Positions 26,274 to 39,484 of a DNA stretch of 64,000 nt are shown here, piece by piece. The position numbers were made by a program, and so were the translations under genes. Under the pieces are notes generated by a model. That model made no database searches. It was not told the origin of the DNA and saw only the letters and a program-made list of their open reading frames with translations. Location of the stretch: positions 4,808,180-4,872,179 of the forward strand of contig JAJHZJ010000121.1 of assembly GCA_023548195.1 (NCBI GenBank). The letters are read 5' to 3'. This DNA comes from Bettongia penicillata ogilbyi (lineage: Eukaryota > Chordata > Mammalia > Diprotodontia > Potoroidae). Numbering within the stretch: position 1 is the first letter of the stretch; each line of letters opens with the position of its first letter.

Positions 26274-29200
26274 CTTTATTCTATTTTTTCTTATTTACTA
26301 TTTTATTTTTTCCAATTACATGTAAAAACAATTTGAATTATTTTTCAAATTTTGAGTCCCAAATTATTTTCCTACCCCTCCCCCCCCCTCCATTGAAAGG
26401 CAAGCAAATTGTGTGTGGTCATACAAAACACATTTCCATGTAAGTTTTTCTGCGAAGAAAACACACAAAAAATATCCTAAGAAAAAGGACGTAAAGAAAA
26501 AGTATCTTTGATCTGCATTCAGGCTCTACCAGTTTTTTCTCTGGAGATGAATAGCATCTTTCATCATCAGTCCTCCAAAACTGTCTTGGATCATTGTATT
26601 GCTGAGAATAGCTAAGTTATTCAAAGTAGATCATCATACAATATTGCTGTTTACTATGTGCAAACTTCTCCTGGTTTGGCTCATTTCACTTTGTTCATGT
26701 AAAATTTTACATGTTTTTCTGAGAACATATTTCAAAGCACAATAGTATTCCATCATGGTCATATACAGGAATTTGTTCAGTTATTCCCCAGTTAATGGTT
26801 ATCCCCTCAATTTCCAATTCTTTGCCACCACTAAAAGAGCTACTATAGATATTGTTACATGCAAAAAAAATTCTTTTTATTTTTGTTTATTTAACTCTTT
26901 GGGATACAGACCTAGAAGTGGTATTACTTGGTCAAAGAGTATGCATCATTTTGTAGCCCTTTGGGCATAGTTCCAAATTAATAACCAGAATGATTGAATC
27001 AATATACAACTTCACCAACAATGCATTAGTGTTTTAACTTTCCCACATCCCCTCCATCATTTGTTATTTCCCTTTTCTGTCATATTAGCTAATCTGGCAG
27101 GTTACAGTAGCTCAGAATTGTTTTAATTTGCATTTCTGCCATCAAGAGTGATTTAGAGCATTTTTTCACATAACTAGTAGCTTTAATTATTTTATCTGAA
27201 AACTGCCTCTTCATATTCTTTGAACATTTATCATTTGAGGAATGGCTCTTATTTCTAAAAATTTCTCTCTTTTAGTACATTTTTTACACAGTAATGATTA
27301 CCAACTATGTATTTCCTTCCATCCAATTTCCCCATTTACCCTGCTCTCTCTTTTTTACCCTGTCCATTCTCAAAAGTGTTTTGCTTCTAATTTTTACCTC
27401 CTCCCAAATGCCCTCCCTTCTATCAACTCCCCATCCTTGTCTTATCCCCTTCCCTTCCTACTTTCCTGTATAGTAAGAATAGATTTCTATACCTGAGGGT
27501 GTATATTATTCCCTCTCTGAGACAATTTCAATGAGAGTGCAATTTTTATGCTCCTCTCCCCATTCCCCCATTTTGCCCATCCACTGTAAAATCTCTTTTA
27601 GGTCTCTTTTATGTCAGATAATCGATCCTATTGTACCTCTCCCTTTTTCTAATGTTTTCTTTCTTATCTCTTAATTTATTTTAATTTTTCTCGATAATCA
27701 TAGGATCACATTCAACTCACACCTCTTCTTTCTGCCTATATGTATTCCTCCTAACTGTCCTGATAATGAGAAAGATTTTGGGAGTTATAAATATAATTTT
27801 CTATAAAGGAATATAAACATTTTAACTTTATCAAACACCTCATGATTTCGCTTTCCTGTTGACCTTTTTATACTTCTCTTACATCTTGTATTGAAAGTCA
27901 AATTTTCTATTCAGCTCTGTTCTTTTCATCACAAATGCTTGAAAGTCCTCTATTTCATTGAATTTCCTTTTTTTTTCCATGAAGAATTATTCAGTTTTTC
28001 TAGGTAGGTGATTCTTAGTTATAATCCTAGCTTGTTTGCCTTCTTGAATATCATATTCCAAATTTTCTCATCTTTAATGTAGAAGCTGCTAAATATTGTG
28101 TTGTCCTGAATGTCGCTCCATAATATTTAAATTGTTTCTTTTTGATTGCTTACTGTACTGTCTCTCCTTGATCTGGGACAGAAATTAACAAATTTATTTA
28201 CCCTACTGCCCCTTTTAAAAAAAAATTTACTCAGAGCCCTCCCCTGTCCCTGGAAATCTACTTTCTTTAAGCCTCTAATGTTTTTTTTTTTTCAAAAAAT
28301 GTTTTAAAAAATGACACACCTTAAATTTAAGTATTTATTATAAATTGGTGCTTTTATTCCTGCATCGAAATTTTGATGATGCAATATTGTATCTTGTACC
28401 CATATAGCAATGTAATGTAAACAAATCATTACATGCACATATTTCTGATGATACATGCTGGACTTTCTGACAATGCGCAGCACACTTGTCTGCCAACACT
28501 TGCTTCTTAACACTTGTTGGTGGACTTGACCACTGATCACTTGTAACTTGCATTCTGTGTGTTCATTTGGAAAATAATGTTAATCACTATGGCTTTAACT
28601 CTATTACACATGTATGGTCGAACCATGTATGTTTTTTCAAAATTTTCTTTCATTATGCTTCCACCACTCCCAGTTGTACCTGAGGCTACTACCATCCCTG
28701 GATCATTCCAATTCCATCACCCCCCACAGGTCAGTATGGCTCCCTTTAGGAACCTCTGAGTCTTGGAAATCTAGAATTTGGCTGTAATATTCCTGGGAGT
28801 TTTCACTTTGGGATCTCTCTCAGGAGGTGATCAGTATATTCTTTCAATGTTTATTTTACCTTCTGGTTGTAGAATATCAAGGCAGTATTCCTTGATGATT
28901 TCTTTAAGGATGATGTCTAGGCTATTTTTTTATCATGACTTTTATGTAGTCCAATAATTCTTAAATAATCTATTCTCCATCTATTTTCTAGATCAGTTGT
29001 TTTTCCAATGAGATATTTCACATTTCTTCTGTTTTTTCATTCTTTTGATTTTATTTGATTGCTTCTTGATGTCTCATAAAGTCATTAGCTTCCACTTGCC
29101 CAATTCTAACTTTTAAGGAATTATTTTCTTCAGTGAGATTTTATATCTCCTTTCTATTTGGCCAATTTTACTTTTTAAAGCATTCTTCTCTGCAGTGAGT

Positions 29201-30304
29201 TTTTGTATATATTTTTTTCTATTTGATCAATTCTGCTTTTCAAGGCATTCTTCTCTCCATTGAATTTTTTGTGCCTCATTTACTATTTGCACTATTTTAT
29301 TTTTTGAGGTGTTACTTTCTTCAGTATTTGTTTGTGCCTCATTTAGCAAGCTGTTGTCTCTTTTTTCATGATTTTCTTGCATTACTCATTTCTCTTCCCA
29401 TTTTTTTCTCTACCTCTCTTACTTGATTTTTAGAATCCTTTTTGAACTTTTCCATGGCCTGAGACCAATTCATATTTTTCTTGGAGGCTGTTGATGTAGG
29501 AGTTTTGACTTTTCTGTCTTCTTCTGAATGTGAGCTTTGATCTTTCTTGTCACCATAGAAACTCTGTATGGTCAGGATTTCTTCTGTGGTTTGTTCATTT
29601 TTCCAGCCTATTTCTTGACCCTTAATACTATGCTAAAACATGGTTCTGCGTTCCAAGTGGAGGGGGCACTGCCGCACACCTCAGGTTTTTTGTTCAGCTG
29701 TTTTCAGAATAATTCTGGGGATCTGTAAGTTTTTGGCTCTTTCAAGGTGGTATGACCTAGGAGAGGTGTATTTACTACTCTCCTGTAGTGCACACTGGAA
29801 ATGTGACCAGGTCCCTGCTCCCATGTGGCTATAAGCTCTGCTCTTCTAGTTCTCCTCATATTGGGACTAAGGCCAAAGATTGTGACCCAGATCCATGTGT
29901 AGGCAATGCAACAGAGTCCTGCCCCTGGTGCCAGCAAAGGCATCCCTGTAAATCTACTTCTGACCCATTGTCTGATCTCCTTACCATTTATGGGCTGAGA
30001 AGTCCAGAAGCTGCCACTGCTGCTGCTGATTCAGTTGTTTCAAGGCCTACTCCAACTTTCCTGGGACCTGGTCTGCAGTGGTGCAGCTTCAATGAGACTG
30101 AACTCCTCTCTCAGCCAGGTGTAACAGACCTTTTCTGCCAAACTTCTACATTGTCTTGGGCTGGAAAAGTGTTTCACTCCATCTTTTTGTGGGTTCTGCA
30201 GCTCTAGAATTTGTTTAGAGTCATTATTGAAAGATATTTGGAGGGGTTAGGGGGAGAGTTCAGAAGGGTCCCTGCCTTAATCTGCCATGTTGGTTCAGCC
30301 TCCT
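26274..30304 (-). mobile_element. LINE with 5' UTR, ORF1-like region and 3' UTR but no visible ORF2 (HAL1-like), copy A
   Basis: The 3' end is at 26274 (plus strand ttccaattacatgtaaaaac, then tagagctactatagatatt-like text). The 5' end is at about 30304 (minus strand ggctgaaccaacatggcaga, gcagggaccc), the expected start of a marsupial L1 5' UTR. Between about 29560 and 28800 the minus strand encodes the remains of a Glu/Lys-rich coiled coil as in ORF1; no endonuclease or reverse transcriptase text was recognised. Flanks tccattttaaa (26263) and tccatttaaaa (30303) may be a decayed target duplication. The frames are broken. HAL1-like is inferred from the layout. Confidence 0.6.
28184..28770. other. 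Unclassified insertion inside LINE copy A
   Basis: LINE copy A is interrupted between ccttgatctggga and gaatttggctgtaatattcc, which are contiguous in copy B near 60560. The roughly 590 bases carry tggaaatcta at both about 28251 and 28764, poly(T) near 28280, and open frames of 71-78 codons on the minus strand that I do not recognise. Possibly a reverse-strand retrocopy. Confidence 0.4.
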
Positions 30305-30914
30305 CCATTTAAAATTTTAAAGATGCTTATCCTGTTAGTGATATGAACCTTGTCACATTCTTCCCTTTTTTCACATGGAAATAAGTTTTGTATAGAATGC
30401 CTTTTTAAACTTTAGGCACAGAAAAATACATGGTCATTATCACATCCAGCCAACTATCCCCATTGACTTTTATTGTAGTACACACAATAACACAGCTTTG
30501 TCAAATTATATTATTAGGGGCATTCATTTCTCCACTTATCCTCCAAGGATTTGATCACTCTAAATTAAATGGAGTAATAGAAATAGCTATGGATTGCAAG
30601 AAAAGATGGTGATGGAATTGAGGTGGGTGGGGAAGGGAGAGAAGCATGGAGTTGAGAAAAGTTCAAGGAAACAGAAAGAGGAGACATAGGGTTCCAAATC
30701 ATAGTGCTTAGCATAAAGCAGAAACTTATTATCATGGTGAATTACAAGGAGAGGCTGAGGTGGCCACAGTTGAGTGAGAAAGAAGGGACATTGGCTCTTA
30801 GCAGTAAAGATGTTGAGAGTGAGAGGCTTTTAAATAACTGTTGCAATAAGAGTGAGGAGAACATTTCAGAGAAATATATTACTCTTGAATTGTTCTCTCT
30901 CTTTCCACATGTAT

Positions 30915-31055
30915 GTGTATACACACACACACACACATTTCTGTATAGATAGACACATATATATGTAGATATTGCTATCTGTTCATATATATATATTTGC
31001 TATCTACATCACAGATATATCTATCTGTATCATATATCTGTATCACAACTATGGA
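30915..31055. repeat. (CA)n and (TA)n tracts with tatct repeats
   Basis: acacacacacacacaca at 30920-30937, then atatatatatatt and repeated gatatatctatct-like units. Confidence 0.8.
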
Positions 31056-31459
31056 TTTCTATATTTATATTTTGGGGGCTTTTAGAAATGTCAAGAACAG
31101 TTTAGTTGCATTCCTGCTGTACTGGTTTTCACTATTGTACCTGCTCTATCGTATCGCAATCAGGGATGGAAGACAACTGAGCAAGAAAGTAGCAGCTGAA
31201 TCCAGTAATCCTATCAAGTATATCAACCCCTTTTCTATAATTAATGTTGTCAGCAGACAAAAGTAGTTAGATACAGGACCTCTGGGCTGAAGTTACTGCA
31301 CTTGTTCTTAGACTATGGATGTGGGGGTTGATTGTGTTGACAAGAAGAAAATGAAACCAGACATGGCACAGCAGGCCAGATTCCAATTGAATAATGTTTT
31401 TAGCTGACTTTTCCTTTGTATTTGTATTTTTGTTTCGCTATGTGGTGAATATTCCTGAA

Positions 31460-31530
31460 GAAGTATTGGGCAGCCCAGTACCAAATATATAGTAGGCACT
31501 TAAATGTTTGTTGACTTTCCTTGACTTGTA
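31460..31530 (+). repeat. L2 3' end
   Basis: aatatatagtaggcacttaa atgtttgttgactt, the typical terminal segment. Confidence 0.6.
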
Positions 31531-34500
31531 CTAATGATTGTGTACCAGCTGTTTGAGGTCTTGGGCATAGGCAAGAACGGGTTTGGTCAGCAGTGACAAG
31601 ATAGGATCATTGGTCCTTCTATTGTCCATGGTATTTATCTCCATAAAATAGGTTGGGGAATTCCATGACCCCTACAATTGTCAAAAGTTATTTCCTTGGC
31701 ATAATTCCATGCATAATAGAAATCATAAAACACAGATATAGGTTGCTAGTTTTGAACTAGTTGCCTAAGGAGTTGATAAAGGCAACTATTCCTTCAGCAT
31801 TGGTTACTTTACCTAGGGTTTTTCTTTGTAATCCAATCCTCTAAATACTTATTAAATGCAATATGTGGTAAGGCACATTTTAATTAACATTTGCCATATG
31901 TACACACAAGATGACATTCAAGGTCATTAAGAATGCGAACAGAAAATGAAAAAAAAAACAGTTCTTGCCTACAATACATACCCACATTATCAGTGGTACT
32001 ACCAAGAGCTCTCAGTTTGAAATCTGGGGAACTGGAATTGCAGGTTGTTGTTTTCTTTTAACGTGGGAAGCCAATGTTTCAGAGATACTCTTTGGGGAAA
32101 ATAACATCGCTATTGTCTTTTTAAGGAATTACCCTAAAGCATAATAATTTGATACATACTTTTTTGTTGGTGGTGGTGGTGATGGATTTTATTGCTATAC
32201 AGAATAGCCAGTGAAGAAATTCCTTCTAATCCTGCAGATTAATTGTTCTGTAATTTACAGTCTTAGTTGTTTGAGTGATTGCCCAGGATGATACAATCAG
32301 CTTTTGTCACTGGTGGGTCTCAACCATCATCTTTCAGACTTTGCAGCTAGCCCTGCTGCCTCTTATAATTATATTAACAATATGATGTATATAAAAAAAA
32401 GCTGACCTGAGCTAAAGTTATTTAAATCCTGCCCTGATGTAAAATTCCTATTCCTTAGACTTTTAGACTTAATATAAATGTTGGAGAGAAATATTTTAAT
32501 TTGGACAAAGTTAAATGAGATCAATTATAAGACTGACTTTCAAACTGAAACTACCGTATCATTATGAATTTTGCAAAAATTACTAAGTAACACAGAGGCT
32601 GTCTTAGCTAGATGGTGGTACTTTCTGGCAAAACATACAAAGCAGTGTGGAGTTTGTCAAGACGTTTACATTTCTTAATTATTTTGCATCCATATATTAA
32701 TGTATCCATTTCTTCATAGGAGCAATAATGCATTATTTGCCCCATGCTTGGCATCCTGTGATAGATGAGCTGACGACACTATAGCGAAACGAGGGGGCTG
32801 GTGATGGATTTGAAAGCACACTGTTACAAGTTCGTGATTTTGTGTGATATATTGAAAAGGTCACTGAATCCTGAAGAACACTTTCTTTAGAGGAACCGAG
32901 CAACACTCTTTAAATCAGAATACCGGGGAATTTAATAGTGCCCTTGGATTTATAATTTTGGCAGTAAAATATCATCTCTCTCACAATACACTTCTGACAA
33001 CTCTTCAAAAACAAGACAGATGATTGTGCCAAGTGAAAACCTACACTTATATACAAGACACACAATCCTCTCTAACTCTGTAAAAATGCCATAGATGTTT
33101 TCTTATTAAAAAGTGAAAGATTTTACTTTATCCAGCAGTGGGTTGGCATTGACAGTAATAAGAATTAACTTGAAAAGATAAATTGGTAGAATACACAGAT
33201 GGTTAGGCGGAGAAATGACAGAATTCACTGCTATTTACAAATTCTGGACTGAGGTACATTGCATGTCTAACAAGTTTTCTCCTTCAAAGGGTTGAATTTC
33301 CTGTCTGTGGCAATTTATGAGGCAGGTCCCTTCCATTACAAAGAATGTTATGAGTTCCACTTCAAATAATGACATGCATTTGGGAACTTGGACCCTCAAA
33401 GTGGGTAGAACTATCCGCCTTTTACAGGACTTGGAAGATTACTATTACCTATAATAGAGAAAAGCTGATGGCTTACATTGGAAATGGAACATTTAATAGA
33501 CATAAAAGTATATATGGCATTTTACCTAACATTAAAAAGTCATTCTTGCTGCTTTCCACTCTCCTTGGATGATTTGTTACCTTTATGGGGTCAGGGATGT
33601 TATGTAACGTACTAATTAATGATGTTGGCTGTATTAGAAAGACAAGTTTTCCTTCCCCCACATGGCTCAGGAATTTCACTAGAATGAATTAATGAGAAAA
33701 AAACTTGGGAAATACTAGAACTAGACTCGAACTCTAGACTCAGATTTTTTGCTGGCCTGGATCTCTTTGGCAGTTTGGTGAAGCCTATGGACCCCTTCTC
33801 AGAAAAATGTTTTAAAATACTTGACATGAAACACATAGGATTACAGAGGAAAACAATTATGATGAAATATAGTTATCAAACTATTAAAAAAAGCCAGTCA
33901 CAGACCCCAGGTTCAGAACATCTGCTCCAGATCAGCTCCATTACTTTACAGACAATGAAACTGAAGACCAGAGAGCTGAAATAAATATCTTGCTGAAGGT
34001 CATATACTTACCCCCTGCTCCAAGTAATTTAATTTTAATTAATTAAATTCATAAATTAAATGAAAATTTGGTTGTGTTCAGCTTCATTCTTTAACAAAGT
34101 TTGAAACTCATATGATTTATTAGTCACCTATTAGGGAAAAATGGAAGTGGTCTCTATCCATACATATGTCATCCTAAGGTCCACCAAATATCTAATGCAA
34201 AAGGTCATTAGTATTCTAACTCAACTCCCATGACTACTTTTTTTTTAATCTAGACCTGTGATTTGATTATTGTAATGCAGATACTCTCTAAATCAACTGG
34301 TATAGATCGGCAAACCCCGTGGGTAGGAACTTAAAGTCTTACATTTGCCTGGACTTCCAAAAAAGTATTTGACTTGTCCATAGTCATGTAGCTAGTAGGA
34401 GTTAGAGACAGGACTTGGATTCAGGTCTCCCTGACTCCAAAGCCACAATGCCATTGTCCATCCTGTTTCTCTACCCCCTTCATGAATCATGCAAATGATA

Positions 34501-34989
34501 AGAGAGATGCAGCTTACTATCACTCCTGTCTGGCAAGAACCCATACTCTTGCAACTCTTCACACAACTCCTCCACGTGCAATGCCTCCTCAGAATGTCTC
34601 CCACCTCTTGACAGAAAGGTGATGAATTTAATATGCAGGATCAGACATATTTTTGGACATGTTCCCAAAATGCTTGATTATGAGTATTTCTCACAAGTTT
34701 GTTTTGTTTTGTTTTCCCATGGGGAGAAGTAAGAAGTTATATCTCTCTGTCTTCCAAATATCAATCTTGCCACTTGTTATTCTATCAATATGGTACCATT
34801 CCTTTGAGTCTTAAGAACCTTTCCATCTTTGAATCCCATTTAAAAATGAGATGCTCTCAGGAGGGGACAATTTGATTATTTTCTGATAATCTTAAAGACC
34901 AATTAATGCCTTAGCAGTTGACAGCCAATTGAGAACAAAAATGAGACACAAAAATGGAGCTCAATGATAAAGAACCAGAAGAAATCAAT

Positions 34990-35470
34990 AAAAAACTATG
35001 AATTGCTTAATATGCACTACGGTGCTCTGACAAATATTGTAGTTACAAAAATATGCATAAGTATAATTCAGGGCAAAATGTGCTAAGTGCAAAGGAGAGA
35101 GCTTGACAAAGCAATCCGAGAAATTTGAATGTGAATATTTTTTCCAGCTGGAGGGAGATCAGTGAAGACGTCAGGTATAGGCAGAATGACTAAGAGTTCA
35201 GTTTGCATCAGATACAGAGTGTGGGAAAGAGAGGAATGAGGAATAAGGTTTGGATGGTAGGTTGGAACCAGATTACAGAGGGCTTTGAATGTAAGGCTAA
35301 ACAACTTATATTTGATTTAGAACAAAATGGGAAGTCAAAGAAAGTTTTTGAGCAGGAGAGTGACAAGGTCAGATATGTTTATCAGATTCCATATTAGGTT
35401 ATGTGGAAGACTAAAGGAGAGGCTGGAGTGAGGAGGCTATTATTTAAGATGAGAGGTAAGTAAGGCCTGA
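34990..35470 (-). repeat. L2 LINE portion
   Basis: ggaaccagattacagagggc followed by tttgaatgtaaggctaaaca and gaatgaggaataaggtttgg, matching the 3' portion in the other copies. A 64-codon plus-strand frame here is repeat-derived. Confidence 0.55.
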
Positions 35471-36448
35471 TGTGGGGATGATGGGAGAGAGGTATGTTAG
35501 TGAGACAAACTTTACCAGACCTGACCACCAGGGCTTGATCAGGGGTGTTAAGAGGATATGAAATAACGAAAATCCTTGAGGGTGTATCAGAGAGAAACTG
35601 CCTCCTTCACAGTTTTGCCCCAGAGAAGCCACATCTTTTGGTATGAAATATTTTGGGTCAATTGTCCTGAAAGCTCAAAAAGATAATTTTCTTTTCCTAA
35701 CTTAACAAAAAAAAAAAAAAGCCAAACAACTTTGGGTAGTATTTAGAGTATTTTAGACACAATAACAATATCATATCCTTTTAAAATCCATGACTTTAAG
35801 TAATGGATTCAGTTACAATGAGTAGAATTCTCAGCTCTCCTAGGCCTATTTTCTTTAGATAATTCCATATTGAAAGTTACTCCTTTCCTTTTTTCACTAC
35901 CTGGTGTTTCCTAGAAAAAGGATATTTTTATAGTATGAGAGTTTTACTGGAACCTTTATCCAGATGCCTAGACTAGGGACATAGTCTGGAAATGATTAAT
36001 CATACTTAATTATTTAATTACGGGAGCTTATGTTTCAGTCACTCACACTTCTACTTCATGGCCGCAGAGGCCGTCATTGAGGTAGCAAGAAAGTGGTAAT
36101 CTTCAACAGCCTTCTCTAAAAAACCCAAAAAACAAGCAGGCACCTATTCTCTAAGAGTTTCTGGTTCTCGGTAGTTTTTCTAATTTTGCAATGCTATTTC
36201 TTAAGGTACACATGGAATATATACTCAGATACACTTAGAACTCCTGTGCTCAGGCAATCCACTAGTGCTGGCATCCCAGGAGAAGGATTTATCCCATCTG
36301 GGGTAATAGGTACTTCTAAAAAGCCCTTTCCAAAGTGAGCTTGGGTCCTGCTTTGTTATGTAAGTTCCATATTCTATTTCTAGGAGTTCTGATTCCTTTG
36401 AGGTATGGGTAAGGGGTAGAAGGAAGGTTCTGGATTGGTCTAGATATA

Positions 36449-36634
36449 GGAGTGGGGAACCTGCAGCCTCAAGGCTTTTTCCTTGGGCACCACCTTCTGA
36501 CCGAATCCAAGTTGTACAAAACAAATCCTTTTATTAAGGGGATTCATTCTGTGAAGATTGGCTTCTGTCAAAAGGCTACACTTGAGGACCTAGAGGGCCT
36601 CATGTGACCTTGAGGCCGAAGGTTCCCCACCCCT
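36449..36634. mobile_element. hAT-like MITE with long terminal inverted repeats, copy 2
   Basis: Ends ggagtggggaacctgcagcc and (reverse complement) aggggtggggaaccttcggc. It shares ttctgtgaagattggcttct with copy 1 at 25913-26073. Confidence 0.8.
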
Positions 36635-36692
36635 GGTTGAACTTCTGCTCTAGTGAACTTCTTGCAGAAGGTCAAATAATTTATTTAGGAGA

Positions 36693-36746
36693 GTGTGTGT
36701 GTGTGTGCGTGTGTGTGTGTGTGCGCACGCACGCATGCACATATGC
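36693..36746. repeat. (GT)n with GC/AC extension, Z-DNA-prone
   Basis: 54 bases of unbroken purine-pyrimidine alternation: GT repeats, then gcgcacgcacgcatgcac and atatgc. Confidence 0.9.
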
Positions 36747-37004
36747 TTTGTTCAGGACATGTGAGTTTTCAGGTCTCATGTTGAAACATCTTGGTTCAGA
36801 CAGCTTTAGGAAAATGATTCTAGGTTTGTTAATGTCTGTCCAGGCCATTCCATAGCCTAGTAGTATTGAATAGTTTAGATGTCAGAGTTGAATGCCCTAT
36901 TATGCTGCAGGCCTCCACAAAGACAGCCCACGGGTAAGCTGGGGTGTTATAGTATCCTTTGAAGATACACAGACATACCTTTCCTTTCCTGCTGGAATGT
37001 GCCT

Positions 37005-37005
37005 T

Positions 37006-37064
<59 letters not shown>
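37005..37064. repeat. (TA)n microsatellite
   Basis: About 28 TA units with one interruption (tacata at 37012-37016); prone to cruciform extrusion and length polymorphism. Confidence 0.95.
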
Positions 37065-37067
<3 letters not shown>

Positions 37068-37840
37068 ACAGAACCCTGTGAATGACAGTGCAACATCTTT
37101 CTCTGACTAGATGCTCTCATTATTTTTCCTTCTTTTGTGTGTAAAATCTTCTGTGTCCCCAGTTTTCTCTGTCATCCACCTTGCTTCTTGATGTACTGAA
37201 ATGAATTTCCCTCTGAGAGAAAGTGGCCAACTAGAGAGGTAAAACCAAGAGTACCTGGGAGGCCTCCAGGGATGCCTTTAATAGAATAACCAGAGCGAGC
37301 AGAGATCGCATCATGGAGAAGCAATGCTCTCACCCTTCATTTGGGTAATCTCACCACTCTTCCTCACTACAGTCAGCTGGAAGACACTTCTCATGGAGCA
37401 CTTAGACCAAGGTCATAGACAGCTGGCCATGACAGTATCTGAGCTTCTCATACACTGAAGTCAAATGAAGGACACTGATGGTCCAAATTTGAAATCCCTT
37501 CTTGAGTACAATCCATGATTTGTCGCTTACTGCCCCATGACTGCTATTCCAAATATAGAACAACAAATTTGTTCCTTTATGGGTTAAGTTGGAAAAGGGT
37601 AATTTTATGCACATGCAAAATTGGAAAGGGATATACCTCATTATCATTTTTTTAACTATATATGTGCAAATGAATTTTTGCTAATGCGTATGATGATCAT
37701 ATTCACAAATGGATGAACATGCAAATGTTGTGGAACACATAAATGGGAAGTCCATTTTTTTTGGATAGGCCCTACTATACCTTGGTCTGATCCTGTGAAG
37801 AAATAAATAATTTCCTCAGTTGTAGTGTTCTCCTCAGCAG

Positions 37841-37883
37841 TGAGCAATACGAGTTCAGCAATATGCTGAACCCGTATTGCTCA
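37841..37883 (-). ncRNA. 43-base near-perfect hairpin, function unknown
   Basis: Arms of 20 bases at 37841-37860 and 37864-37883 with a 3-base loop. One position mismatches on the plus strand (A/C); on the minus strand, the NALCN sense strand, it is a G-U wobble, so the RNA stem would be fully paired. It is shorter than a usual pre-miRNA stem and no known microRNA is recognised. Confidence 0.35.
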
Positions 37884-39410
37884 GGGACTGGTACCTACTT
37901 AGTTTATACATATGCCATCAGCTATCAAGCCCAAAAGGACATTGTCCATTGGCTTGGTAAGGAATCTCAAGACCTTTTAATCTGAGATTGACATGGAATT
38001 TGCGTGTTTTTTATCTGTTTGGGAGCTCTTTTATCTTTAGGTTAAAGATAGTGAGATTTTGTTTACAACAGGTGTGTTGCTACAAAGCCTAGGGTAGGTA
38101 ATAATGCAGAAGAAAACCATACTAGGAATCAAAGAGTGTAAAAAGCAGGAGATACTGTCCTTTCTTCTTGTAGCTGGCGGTGGCTGTTAATTACCATAAA
38201 CACATGCTTTACCTGACAAAAGCTATTCAGGCCTAACACTTAGCTGTCTGCAAATGTCTCTTTCTTTGGTCAGAATGTGGAACAAATTTGCAGAAGATTG
38301 TCTGGCTGATTAGCATACCTAGGTGCTATAATTTTAAGGTGAATGTAAGCACAGAGTTCTGAAGATCACACGCTGTCAGGCTGATTTTTGATCTTTCGGG
38401 CACAGTAAAGATCTACAAGGGGGAGGAAACTCTGCCAGGGTAACTCCTGGTAGAGAGAGGGTTGGTGAGACGGAATGGGGAAGAAGACAGAAGGAGGATC
38501 TGAATTTCCTCACTGTCCATAAGATTTCCCTAATTTTGTAATCTCCAAAGACATCTTATGTCTAATTTCCAGTCTTGGAGAACAGATTTCATCATACCAT
38601 GACCAAAACTTTAACATTTATATACACTCAATGTAATATAGGCAGTAGGGAAAGGAAGATTTAGACTTGCTTGAAATACATAATCTAGGTCTGACAATTA
38701 ATTTTTTTTGTTTCATAATAGTCATGCATATGAATTGATTATTCTTCAGTGTTTCGGAATGTGCTTTTTCACATGTATACCTTTAAATGATTGTTTTAGT
38801 TTTTCTATTTCTGTACTAAATTTCAAAATTTTTTATTCTGTAACCAAATTACAACATTTAGTAGAATATTCTAGGATATGTAATTTTTCAATTATATTAA
38901 ACACGTCGTATAGCATCACACGTTTACTATAAAAATTCATTATTTTCTTTTCTATCAATAAATGGTTTTCACATGCCTGGACATAACATAAATCCTACAA
39001 AATAAATGGCAGGTAAATTGTAAAGATGGTTAACTCTTATGGAAAACATTTTGTGGGGTTACTCTGTGTTTAAAACCTTTAAATAGGGTTTAAAGACATA
39101 GAAACAAAAAGGAACTATACAATTTTGGCTGACTGAGCTCATTATATAATATTTGAGGAAAGATCACAATTGTATTATTTATATTTTGCTTATAAGTAAA
39201 AGTAAAAAAAAAGAAAACTTTTTTTCAGAAACTCATAAGTACAATGTTCATAGATCGTTAATATACACAGGAAATAGATTGAGTTCTTATCATGTGTACA
39301 GGATATATATGTACATATACATAAACACTTGCTATATTCTACTTCTCAATATATGTGTTTATGATATATAACCATTTTAAAGGAAAAATGTAGCAATCAA
39401 CAGTTGTTAC

Positions 39411-39484
39411 CTGAGGATTTTTGTGACTGCTGTCTCCTTTTCCAGAAGATTCCTTGCCCTGATGCTGAAAACAGATTTACGAAG
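39411..39484 (-). CDS. NALCN: NALCN exon, II-III linker (starts LRKSVFS)
   Basis: 74 bases, 24 codons plus two bases of a split Arg codon. It reads LRKSVFSIRARNLLEKET then AVTKIL. Acceptor: tttaaattttacag just above 39484; donor gtaaca at 39405-39410. The exon starts in phase 0 and ends in phase 2; its last two bases AG join the first G of the exon at 15676 to give Arg, matching the [11 protein letters not shown] order I remember for mammalian NALCN. The segment is basic and helix-prone and belongs to the cytoplasmic linker between domains II and III, a region that docks regulatory partners of the channel complex (family knowledge). It is isolated, 23.7 kb from the next exon. Few other readings are plausible, since both splice sites and the frame agree. 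Confidence 0.95.

Noticed and set aside
28304..28553. Minus-strand frames of 71-78 codons in the LINE insert
   Set aside because: No known domain, overlapping in two frames; kept only as an unclassified insertion.
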